Below, in pieces: positions 43,360-51,529 of a stretch of 64,000 nt of DNA. The DNA comes from a virus. The notes under the pieces are model-generated. The model was not told the DNA's origin and made no database searches. It saw only the letters and a program-made list of their open reading frames with translations. The stretch is taken from IMG/VR virus record IMGVR_UViG_3300024308_000018, positions 124,001-188,000 of that record; one strand, written 5' to 3'. The position numbers and the translations under genes are program-made. Numbering within the stretch: position 1 is the first letter of the stretch; each line of letters begins with the position of its first letter.

Positions 43360-46300
43360 ATGTCAAACCTCTGCACGTTTACCAGACCACTTGCGTGCGC
43401 TTGGTCTGGGAACCATAACCCGTTAGCGGGCAAGGCATCGTTGATGGCGGACACACAACCAGCCACCAACATGTGGACAGCGTTCGCGATCCGTAACGAG
43501 CAGACTGCTGGCTACTGCTTCGGCTACGGATCAGCATTCATGAATGGATACTTCGATTCCAAAGACCGTCCGGTAGGCAACGGAATTTTTGGCGACTTCA
43601 GCAAACCCGAGTACCTGACACAAGGTGCTATGGTGCAGCTGAAGATTGCACTATCGTTGGCGGCACGCGTCGAGCGCGGATCCATGACGCTTGTCCTTAA
43701 CGACTCGCCTGATTGGGCGAACCATCTCACCAACATGGACGGCAACGCCAAATCCTACGGGCAGCTCATGAAGTATTTGAGCGCCACGGAGCCGATGGCA
43801 ATGCTGACCATGAACGAACTTCAAAACGGCGCACTCAACTACGACGGCACCGTTGCATTCTTCGAGAAGTTCAAGCGCATCATCATTCTGCTTAGCGGTT
43901 CCCCAAACTGGCTAGTAGGTGACGCGCTGTGTAAAAACCTGTCCGACGCAATCGGACGCGGAGCCCCAGTCGTCTGCGTGCACGCCGATGGGTACAGTTG
44001 GAATTCCAATCACACGTTCAACCGCATTTTTGGTGTGGTTGGAATGCAAGTGGCAGGTGCCAACTACACCCACCTTTACGCGGAAGCCATCACTGACTAC
44101 AAGAACATCTATGGCGATGACTTGTCATGGAAGTCGATCACGTCACTGTACGGCGGGCGTCGCATGTTCATCTCTGGGGCTGCGGCGTACAGCCACTCGC
44201 GCTCCATGCCTACGGCGGGGCTCGACGGCTTCCCCGGCACGTGGGCTCAAGGTGTTTGTGTTGACGTGCCGTTTACCGACAGCATCTACATTCCGAACAT
44301 CGTGGTGTTCCGGCCGAACTGTTGTTACAACGAAGGCGACGTGTACTCCATGGAGTTCGACGTTCCGGCCACCGTGGTAAAGCCCACCGACTTCAAGACG
44401 GATCTGGCGAACGGGATTCTACACTTCGACTGGTGGCACGAACTTCAGACCGCCGAGCACGCACCGGAAGTCCTTCACGTTCGGGCACGCGGGTGGCATG
44501 TGGGCGGTGGCATGACGTACACCACTAATGCCATCCGTTACCGTGGAAGCAAGTGGGATGCACAGCGCAGCTACAACGTCATGGTGTTCAGCCGTGCGAC
44601 TGGCGATGTGCTGGACTACCGCTCATTCGACGTGTACGGCAACGCGGCGAAAGCCGCAGAGTGTGCGGCTTTCCTCAATGCGCAGGACGCCAGCCGCATC
44701 GTGTTGGTGGTGACCAGCGACGAGCCGACCCGTAACTTGACTGCCGAGTTGCAGAGTGCGCTGATTCGCATTGGTGCGGGGGCCGCAACGCTACGCAAAA
44801 TGAAAGTGCGTAGTGCCTACATGCTGCTCGGTATTCCCGGCGTGCCCGTGGGGATCGAGCGGTACAAGGGGGCCATGGATGAAGACCCGAACGCCGTAGT
44901 GGATGCAGCGTTTGACTTCCGCCCCGACGGTGCCCGCCCCATCGAGCCGCGCATGTCGGACACCACAGGCAAAGTGATTGTCGCAACGTTGCAGGGTATT
45001 GCGGAGCGTGCGTTGTTCCAAGCCAACTGGGATTCGTACCAAAACCAGAAGGCCATCGGCAATCCGGCGGTCGCAGCATTCAACGCCCGCTGGGTGAAGA
45101 ACGCGCTGAACTGGATTCGACGCGGAACCACGATGGAAGTTCTGTTCGTGCCGACCAAGATGGCGACCACTGGCGACTGGAATCCGATGAACACGGATCC
45201 CAACGGCTGCTCGTCCATCATGGACTACATCAGGGCTGCTGGATTCAACGTGTCGGTGCTCGACCACACCAAGATCAGCAAACCCGTCGCCAGTGCCTAC
45301 GGCAAGTACGACGTCGTGGTGTTCTGGGCAGCAGGTGGTGGCTCCGATGATCCGGCGCGCATGCAGATTCTGATGCCTGTGCTGCAAACCGTGGTCAAGG
45401 GCGGCGCTGGGCTGTTCGCGATTTCTGATACCGCGCACCCGACGATGAATGCGCTGGCTGACATGTACTCGGTGCAAACGAACTTCGTTGCGGGCATCCA
45501 ACCGGATTCCTTCAACGTGGAGCGTGCGCGTGCCCAACATGGTGACCACGTGATATTCGAGGGCCTGCAAGGCTCGTTCGCCAATGACAGCGCAGCTGGC
45601 GGTTTCCTCACCCAGACCCGTTTGCTTTGGCCGTACTGTGTGGACGGTGAGGCGTTGGAAGTTGTGCAGCTAAAGGAGAACGGACGTATCGCGCGTTTCC
45701 GCTACACCAAGATCCTCGACGGCATGGATAACCGCAAAGTCTTTACCCTCGACGCATGGACGAAGCTCACTGACCTGCGCTTTAAGAAGATCGACATGAG
45801 TGACACCGACAAGTGGCCGCTCACAATCGAGATGCCGTGCGCATTGGTCGATGACGTTCCGCAGTACCGCATCGACGACGTGGAAGTCGAGGAAGGTAAC
45901 AGCGGCCACACTCAAGCAGTGTTCACCGTGTCACTTGCGTGGCCCCTGCGCGGGCGTCCCGCTATCATCAGCTGGAAAGTTGTTGATGGTACAGCAACCA
46001 CGGCGATCAGCAGCAACGCGGAGAAGATGCCGAAGTCGCTTCTGATTGACGAGCATGGGAACTGGCACTCGGTTTACATTGAGTATGATCTGGTGCGCAT
46101 TGCTGCTGATGGCGCGTTCCCCAAGTTCTACAACGGGACAATGCTGTCTGGTTCGTGGCAGCGCCGCTACTTCAAGAACATACTGGACTGGATGCAACGG
46201 GGTCGCGCGAAACGCCGTGTGCTGTTCCTTGGCGACCAAGCGGACGTCAACGTGAACTACGCGACGCTAGGCGCTAAGGGTGTCGACTTCGGTGACGCAG

Positions 46301-47382
46301 TGCCAGCCACTATCCGCGAAGCAGGGTACACAGTGGACTCCATGGTGTGGCAGAACTTCTACGGCGGCAAGCCCTCCGTTGATAACTTCCTTGTCTATGA
46401 CTCCATCGTGTTTATCAGCTCTACGACTGGAGCCAGCACTGCGATTCCGCCGCAGTTCTCCAAGAACATGGAGGCCGCTGTCCGCAAGGGCATGGGGCTG
46501 TTCGCAATTACTGACCACGATGTGTTCACGAAATCGTTCACCAGCATCATGAACCGTTTCGGTGTCCGCATCTACAATGACCCGACTGAAGCAAGCATGG
46601 TGTACCTCGACCAGTGCCGAGCAGCGCTTGAAAACAAAGCGCTGCTCGAAGGCATTACGATTCCGGTATTCCAAGCGCCCGGTTCGATCTCGGCGTTCAT
46701 TGTCGACCCAGCTGTTATGGCACCGCCTGATCTCGACCCGCCGTTCAGTGGGGAGTTGATCTTCTCTCAGAACGAGATTCAGAAGCAGATTGCCATCAAC
46801 GTAATAGGCGAGCTGTTGCCTGAAGATGACGAGTTCTTCTACGTCGACTTGTTCAATCAGAGTCGCGGGGACATCATTAAGGGCCGTGGCGTTGGCACCA
46901 TCATCAACGACGATGGCGATCTGTTCAACACCAGACAGCTCGACAAGATTGTTTCGTGGAGTGGTTACATTGCGGGTGGGGATTGGCCCACTGTACCAGA
47001 CGTCAGCCTGTTCCTGATTCCTGTTCCCGCGAAGTACGGGCACACCGAAGAGGGCGGCACCGTCTGGATTTCTACAGACAGGGTGGACGTTGTTCAAGCT
47101 GACCGCAGTGGGTGGAACGCTACGTACAAGTTTACCGTGGGACGTCAGACGGCGTGCACCATTCGCATTGTCGACGATGACTCAAGCAACACCAAGATCT
47201 ACAACTCCGCAGGCGGTCTTGTGTTCGAGTGGGGCTCGGGTGGTGGTGGGTCGTCCATGCAGCAACCGTTGTTGCTCCAAGCAGATGAATACACCGTTGT
47301 CTGCTGGGTACACAACGATGCGAACGGCAATGACTATTGGAGCAACCCCGGCTACTTGGGCGTCTCAATAAGGAGAGCATGA
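43360..47382 (+). CDS. Large tail fibre protein with GATase-like modules and split Calx-beta domain, 1340 aa
   Basis: The ATG at 43360 follows GGAGAATT and the terminator, so the upstream in-frame start is rejected. Three Rossmann-like modules recur: FKRIIILLSGSPNW with LCKNLSDAIGRGAPVVCVHADG; YDVVVFWAAGGG with VVKGGAGLFAISD; and YDSIVFISSTTG with MEAAVRKGMGLFAITDHD. The third is preceded by VLFLGDQADVN and a REAGYTVD strand. They resemble class I glutamine-amidotransferase/ThuA-like folds. A Calx-beta domain begins at VEVEEGNSGHTQAVFTV, is interrupted by the third module, and resumes at LLPEDDEFFYVDL, ending IINDDG. Enzyme activity is not evident. Confidence 0.65.
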   Translation: MSNLCTFTRPLACAWSGNHNPLAGKASLMADTQPATNMWTAFAIRNEQTAGYCFGYGSAFMNGYFDSKDRPVGNGIFGDFSKPEYLTQGAMVQLKIALSLAARVERGSMTLVLNDSPDWANHLTNMDGNAKSYGQLMKYLSATEPMAMLTMNELQNGALNYDGTVAFFEKFKRIIILLSGSPNWLVGDALCKNLSDAIGRGAPVVCVHADGYSWNSNHTFNRIFGVVGMQVAGANYTHLYAEAITDYKNIYGDDLSWKSITSLYGGRRMFISGAAAYSHSRSMPTAGLDGFPGTWAQGVCVDVPFTDSIYIPNIVVFRPNCCYNEGDVYSMEFDVPATVVKPTDFKTDLANGILHFDWWHELQTAEHAPEVLHVRARGWHVGGGMTYTTNAIRYRGSKWDAQRSYNVMVFSRATGDVLDYRSFDVYGNAAKAAECAAFLNAQDASRIVLVVTSDEPTRNLTAELQSALIRIGAGAATLRKMKVRSAYMLLGIPGVPVGIERYKGAMDEDPNAVVDAAFDFRPDGARPIEPRMSDTTGKVIVATLQGIAERALFQANWDSYQNQKAIGNPAVAAFNARWVKNALNWIRRGTTMEVLFVPTKMATTGDWNPMNTDPNGCSSIMDYIRAAGFNVSVLDHTKISKPVASAYGKYDVVVFWAAGGGSDDPARMQILMPVLQTVVKGGAGLFAISDTAHPTMNALADMYSVQTNFVAGIQPDSFNVERARAQHGDHVIFEGLQGSFANDSAAGGFLTQTRLLWPYCVDGEALEVVQLKENGRIARFRYTKILDGMDNRKVFTLDAWTKLTDLRFKKIDMSDTDKWPLTIEMPCALVDDVPQYRIDDVEVEEGNSGHTQAVFTVSLAWPLRGRPAIISWKVVDGTATTAISSNAEKMPKSLLIDEHGNWHSVYIEYDLVRIAADGAFPKFYNGTMLSGSWQRRYFKNILDWMQRGRAKRRVLFLGDQADVNVNYATLGAKGVDFGDAVPATIREAGYTVDSMVWQNFYGGKPSVDNFLVYDSIVFISSTTGASTAIPPQFSKNMEAAVRKGMGLFAITDHDVFTKSFTSIMNRFGVRIYNDPTEASMVYLDQCRAALENKALLEGITIPVFQAPGSISAFIVDPAVMAPPDLDPPFSGELIFSQNEIQKQIAINVIGELLPEDDEFFYVDLFNQSRGDIIKGRGVGTIINDDGDLFNTRQLDKIVSWSGYIAGGDWPTVPDVSLFLIPVPAKYGHTEEGGTVWISTDRVDVVQADRSGWNATYKFTVGRQTACTIRIVDDDSSNTKIYNSAGGLVFEWGSGGGGSSMQQPLLLQADEYTVVCWVHNDANGNDYWSNPGYLGVSIRRA

Positions 47383-47606
47383 TGGCAGCGTATGGAGTTT
47401 TAGCAATCCGCGACCCTGCGACAGGCAACTGGTACGATAATTTACGTGAACGTGGTTATCGTGTGCGATATTTGGATCCCGCGCTGGGATCCTTTCGCTG
47501 GGTTCTCATGACCGTGAACAACACGCGAATCAGAAATCCCGAGCATAACCCAGCTGTGCACCAACCAAACGATCCGGTGTATCCGAAATGGACAACTCCG
47601 GTCTAA
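47382..47606 (+). CDS. Small hypothetical protein, 74 aa
   Basis: No family recognised. AGGAG at 47371-47375 fits the ATG at 47382 (or 47379). It is basic, with aromatic residues (LRERGYRVRYLDPALGSFRWV) and a Pro-rich end. It lies between a large fibre gene and a collagen-like fibre gene, and could be a fibre cap or assembly factor. Confidence 0.6.
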   Translation: MAAYGVLAIRDPATGNWYDNLRERGYRVRYLDPALGSFRWVLMTVNNTRIRNPEHNPAVHQPNDPVYPKWTTPV

Positions 47607-47617
47607 GGAAATAGACG

Positions 47618-48442
47618 ATGGTAATGCAGAAGATTAACACCTCCATGATCGACGCTTCCGCTGCGGAAGAAGGCTCGCGCCTTGAAGTCGCTGGCGGTGG
47701 CACTGCGGACTTCGTACCTCCCGGTGCTAGTGACCCGTTATTTGAAGGCGATGCCGCTTACAACTATGACCCTGAAACCGGAACGTTGACTGTCTCGTAC
47801 CCAGACGGACGCCAGCAATCGGTGAAAGGATTCGTGCGGACGAGTGACCTTCAACAAGCAATGCGTGGTGCGCCGGGGCTTCCGGGTGCGCCGGGCACGC
47901 CGGGGAAAGACGGACGCGCAGGGCGAGACGGAGAGCAGGGCTGTCAGGGGCGAAAGGGTGACCGTGGGCGGATGGGCCCAACTGGTGGGACGGGCCCTCG
48001 CGGCTCGACTGGTAACACTGGCCCCACTGGTGATACTGGCCCCACTGGCCCCGATGGCCCTCCCGGCAAGGACGCGGTGAAAGCAGATTATACCGTCGTG
48101 CAGTACGTGGATCCCGATACCGAGATCCCATACGAGCAAGCATACTCCGGCTACGATCATGATGTGATGACTGGTCGCATTACGAACGGCGGGCGAGTGA
48201 TTGCGCGTGCACTGCGCGATACTATAAACGTGACGTTCCAAAAGCCGTTTCAGAACCACGTACTGTCCGTGACCATTACGTTCATGGACATGACTACGAA
48301 TCAAGCCAAGACGTTCAAGTTGTATAACCACGCGCGCAAAGATGGCACGTTTGAAAACAGCATGCTTGGTGGGTTCGTGATCAAGTGCTCGGGGGTGAAC
48401 ACGGCGGACTGGGATTTCTTCTACACCGCAATAGGGGATTAA
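47618..48442 (+). CDS. Collagen-like tail fibre protein, 274 aa
   Basis: The N-terminal domain contains GTLTVSYPDGRQQSVKGF (about residues 45-65), homologous to those of the earlier collagen-like genes. Gly-X-Y triplets extend to about residue 150. The C-terminal 120 residues are a beta-rich receptor-binding-like domain (NVTFQKPFQNHVLSVTITFMD). AAGGAAATAGACG precedes the ATG. Confidence 0.8.
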   Translation: MVMQKINTSMIDASAAEEGSRLEVAGGGTADFVPPGASDPLFEGDAAYNYDPETGTLTVSYPDGRQQSVKGFVRTSDLQQAMRGAPGLPGAPGTPGKDGRAGRDGEQGCQGRKGDRGRMGPTGGTGPRGSTGNTGPTGDTGPTGPDGPPGKDAVKADYTVVQYVDPDTEIPYEQAYSGYDHDVMTGRITNGGRVIARALRDTINVTFQKPFQNHVLSVTITFMDMTTNQAKTFKLYNHARKDGTFENSMLGGFVIKCSGVNTADWDFFYTAIGD

Positions 48443-48443
48443 A

Positions 48444-49223
48444 ATGTCGAGCGTTCAGGGATTTGCCGCTTCCTTGTATAACCTCGCACTAGAGAGTGGG
48501 CTGCAAAACGGCCCACTTGTCTATCAGGTTCGTGCAGGGACGGATAAGTACGTCGTGGTTTCCAATGTGGAGCCCACGGAGTTGGTACTGCCGCTGAATA
48601 TCCTTTGGGTGCATCTGGAAAACGGTACGCCTACGCTGCTGCGTCGCGTATCGAAAGAAGCTGGCTCCGGCACGCTTCACACATGGGCACCCGAAACCAA
48701 CTACGATGCAATCTTCACCACGGAAAATGTTTGGGCACCCGAAGACCAAGTTGTGCGCTCCGCTAATTTAGTGGAAGGTGGGCAGCTAACTGGCCCATTG
48801 TATCCTGTGGCGAAAGACGTCTACGAAGAAACTGAAGTGCCTCCGGTTAGCTGGGTGCGGAAGTTCGTAAACGGCGTTCGCAACTCTCTGATGTCCATGT
48901 ACCAGAACATGAACAACCGAGTGCTGTACGATGACCAGCGGATTCGTGCTCTTACGTTGCGGACGGAAGAGACGGTTGCGCGGGTACAAACGCTGGAAGG
49001 CAGCGCCTCCAACAACCAACATCTGCACTCGCAAGAGATGGAATCAGGCGTCTGGGTTGTCGACCACGGATTTGGCCCCGACATGATCGTGACCATTTTT
49101 GTGACTGACAGTAATGGGGATAATATATGGCCCGACAGAGTGCAAAGAGAGGGCGATACGCACGTAGTGTATTTCTCGCTTGCGCTATCTGGCTATGCGT
49201 TGGCAATTGGAATGAAGCCGTAG
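48444..49223 (+). CDS. Tail fibre protein with C-terminal HGF/HGL module, 259 aa
   Basis: Residues 1-110 are a beta-rich head-binding part; 130-180 form a helix (VRNSLMSMYQNMNNRVL). The C-terminal 55 residues (WVVDHGFGPDMIVTIFV) belong to a module repeated in the proteins at 51530, 53293 (twice) and 53911. GGGG precedes the ATG. The 3' end overlaps the signal-peptide gene at 49127 by 97 bases in another frame. Confidence 0.75.
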   Translation: MSSVQGFAASLYNLALESGLQNGPLVYQVRAGTDKYVVVSNVEPTELVLPLNILWVHLENGTPTLLRRVSKEAGSGTLHTWAPETNYDAIFTTENVWAPEDQVVRSANLVEGGQLTGPLYPVAKDVYEETEVPPVSWVRKFVNGVRNSLMSMYQNMNNRVLYDDQRIRALTLRTEETVARVQTLEGSASNNQHLHSQEMESGVWVVDHGFGPDMIVTIFVTDSNGDNIWPDRVQREGDTHVVYFSLALSGYALAIGMKP

Positions 49224-50026
49224 CTGGCCCGCGCACCATTCTCGTAATCCGCAGTGAGTCGGTTTCACCTTACAGCGGCACGCAGTATGGTGCGCAATTG
49301 CTTGGCAGCGGCTACACTCACGTGATTACCCTGTACCTGCCGAGTGCAGCGAACGGCAACACGTGGATCAGTGACCAATATGAAGCGCGTATTCTGGAAG
49401 CGGTAAAAAGGTGGCAACCAGAATTGGTAGTGTCTGCCGAAATCGACTTGGACAATTTCCCGACCTTGCGCACTGCCCTCGGCCCCAAACTTCGCACCGT
49501 GAAGCCTTTGGGGGTATTGGACGTAGCGCGTTCGTCGTTCGAGCGACTGCATAAGTTCCTCGTTACTACGGGGATCAGCGACCGCAAGTTCTATCTCCTG
49601 TACCGACCGGAGTATGGGCCGCTGTATGATGACGTCGCTCGCGAATCAGGGTTCAAGTCACTGGAGCCCATCGCGGTCTCCACGCTCGGCGAACTGAAGT
49701 CCGCGCTCGCCAGTATTCCACGCGACGACAACGTTGCAATCATCAATGCTTTGACGCACGTAGAGGACATAGAGTTCAACTACGCGCTGCTCGGCCCGAA
49801 GGTAGCGAGTATCATTCGTCGCACGGGCTTGCTCGACCTGAGTGTGATTGACAGTGCCCCCGGTGCTGTGAGCGTGCGACATAGTGCCGCACAGATCAAC
49901 TTTGAGGCGAGTACCATCACAGCAGGTAACGTTGTTCTGTGTGTGGATCCAAAGCGTCTGCGCGCCCTTGGTCTCAAAGAGGTCTACGTTGTAGGGTTCG
50001 CTGACATAGATTCCATCACTCAATAA
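49127..50026 (+). CDS. Periplasmic substrate-binding-like protein with signal peptide, 299 aa
   Basis: An N-terminal signal peptide is visible: basic start (MARQSAKRGRYAR), hydrophobic core (SVFLACAIWLCVG) and a cleavage-like AVAG near residue 33. The mature part has two alpha/beta lobes, with strands ILVIRSE, ELVVSAEI, FYLLYRPEYG and VAIINALTH in the order of ABC-transporter substrate-binding proteins of the ABC_sub_bind type. No ABC partner is near. It begins inside the preceding fibre gene, with GGGGAT upstream. A virion or superinfection role in the host periplasm is inference. Confidence 0.55.
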   Translation: MARQSAKRGRYARSVFLACAIWLCVGNWNEAVAGPRTILVIRSESVSPYSGTQYGAQLLGSGYTHVITLYLPSAANGNTWISDQYEARILEAVKRWQPELVVSAEIDLDNFPTLRTALGPKLRTVKPLGVLDVARSSFERLHKFLVTTGISDRKFYLLYRPEYGPLYDDVARESGFKSLEPIAVSTLGELKSALASIPRDDNVAIINALTHVEDIEFNYALLGPKVASIIRRTGLLDLSVIDSAPGAVSVRHSAAQINFEASTITAGNVVLCVDPKRLRALGLKEVYVVGFADIDSITQ

Positions 50027-50040
50027 TTTGAAGGCACACA

Positions 50041-50331
50041 ATGGACGATAAAATCGTGGCCCTCGTCAGACGCGCATTGATTGTTGCCGCAATAGTCCTG
50101 CTCGGTTCTGTCGTGTGGACGGGTTCTCGTAGCCGTGAGCCCTCACCATCTTCAGCTGACGAGCAGGTGTTTTGCGCGTCGGCCATCTGTTTCTACGATT
50201 CGGTTAGAGGCAAGGAATGCCTCGACTTCCAACCTACAGTCAGCAAGCTCATTCCAGTACCGGACGTTCGCGGCGATAGCGTTCGGCTGGTAATCGAAGC
50301 GACTGGGAAAGAATGCAAGGAACGAAGATGA
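50041..50331 (+). CDS. Small membrane-anchored protein, 96 aa
   Basis: No family recognised. A hydrophobic helix (about residues 10-28, ALIVAAIVLLGSVVW) follows a short charged start, and the rest carries four Cys (FCASAICF, GKECL, GKECK), which suits a periplasmic disulfide domain. It overlaps the next gene (ATGA) and follows the signal-peptide protein by 14 bases. Confidence 0.65.
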   Translation: MDDKIVALVRRALIVAAIVLLGSVVWTGSRSREPSPSSADEQVFCASAICFYDSVRGKECLDFQPTVSKLIPVPDVRGDSVRLVIEATGKECKERR

Positions 50332-50777
50332 TGGACTTCATTCAAACCCTGCTTAACGGAAACTTCGCTACCGTAATCTCGGTCTTGATCTCAGCCGCGC
50401 TTATCGCGTTTACGTGGTACATTGCGTTGCCTGCGATCACGGAAAGAAACCAACTGCGAGAGCAGCTGAAGGAAAACCACTCACCTGAGCGCGTGGAAAA
50501 TCTGGTTGAGCGCATGTCCGAGGAACTAGCTTCGGTCACGCAGCAAATGACGGAGTTGAGTCGAGTTCTTGCAGAGATGCAAACTCACGCTACCGTTACC
50601 TCGCGTGCTGAAGGAACGGCACAGGCCGAGTTGTATACGCTGCTGGATGAAATACGCCAGCAGATGCACAACCTTGCCACCCGCTTCGTCAGCTTAACCA
50701 ACACCGTTAACGCAATGGGTGGACAACGCCAAGTGCCGCGTTCACCTGACGGCCTTAACGTTCGAGGACTCAGATAG
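50328..50777 (+). CDS. Membrane protein with coiled coil, 149 aa
   Basis: The ATG at 50328 overlaps the previous stop (ATGA). Residues about 15-38 form one membrane helix (VISVLISAALIAFTWYIAL). A coiled coil follows (about 42-110, LREQLKENHSPERVENLVERM, with further heptads). The layout resembles inner-membrane spanin or holin-associated proteins but no family was recognised. Confidence 0.65.
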   Translation: MMDFIQTLLNGNFATVISVLISAALIAFTWYIALPAITERNQLREQLKENHSPERVENLVERMSEELASVTQQMTELSRVLAEMQTHATVTSRAEGTAQAELYTLLDEIRQQMHNLATRFVSLTNTVNAMGGQRQVPRSPDGLNVRGLR

Positions 50778-51517
50778 TGAGTAAATATCTCCGAAACAAC
50801 ATAGGCTTTCGCCGCAGCAGTGCAGCGCAGTATGCTGGATTCTATAGCGCTAAGTCCTATATGCTCGGGGAGATTCTTGATGGGCCCAAATCCAACATCT
50901 TCTCCCCAACGGCCCGCGAGATACTGCTTCAGTATTTCTCGGCAATGGAGCTTCTTCTCCGTGACATCGAAGTTGCTTTCATCGCGTGTAGCGATGGGGT
51001 GGTCTCTGATGTCGCGGTCTCGAAGTGTAAGGTGTCGGCTCGGGAATTCAGTTCGAGCCTGCACCAAATCATTAAAGATAACCCGCAAGACTTCGACCCA
51101 GTGTTTGCTGAGCCGTGGGCTGCGGTGGTCGCTGAATCTGCTACGCCGTTGCTGGATGCCGCGCGTGACCTTCTCGAAGGTGACATCGAATCCGCGTTCT
51201 GCATGGCAGTTGGCTTCTGCACGTCGTACCTCAATCACATCATGTTCATCTTGCATGAGCTGGTGTGCTTGCTAAATGGCGCGGCACCAATCCTGTACCT
51301 GAGTGACATTGACATTCGGATTCAGGCCCGAAAATCTTACAGCTTGTCCCGCGCCCGCTTGAACGTGTACCGCACATTCAACCTGCTGAAGGATGACGCT
51401 GAGATCAAAGTTCTATGCGAGTTCGATGACGCAAAGGTGCGTGACGACGAGCGTAGTTTGGTGGCGTACAGAGCACTCCTTGATTCTGTATCCACCTACT
51501 CACTGAAACTGTCTTAA
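50777..51517 (+). CDS. Hypothetical helical protein, 246 aa
   Basis: No family recognised. It starts with GTG at 50777, overlapping the previous stop by one base. The chain is helical and amphipathic (AMELLLRDIEVAFIACSD; SYLNHIMFILHELVCLLNG), with several Cys, and could be soluble or membrane-associated. It ends the cassette (49127-51517) inserted among fibre genes. Confidence 0.65.
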   Translation: MSKYLRNNIGFRRSSAAQYAGFYSAKSYMLGEILDGPKSNIFSPTAREILLQYFSAMELLLRDIEVAFIACSDGVVSDVAVSKCKVSAREFSSSLHQIIKDNPQDFDPVFAEPWAAVVAESATPLLDAARDLLEGDIESAFCMAVGFCTSYLNHIMFILHELVCLLNGAAPILYLSDIDIRIQARKSYSLSRARLNVYRTFNLLKDDAEIKVLCEFDDAKVRDDERSLVAYRALLDSVSTYSLKLS

Positions 51518-51529
51518 CGGAGAGACAAC

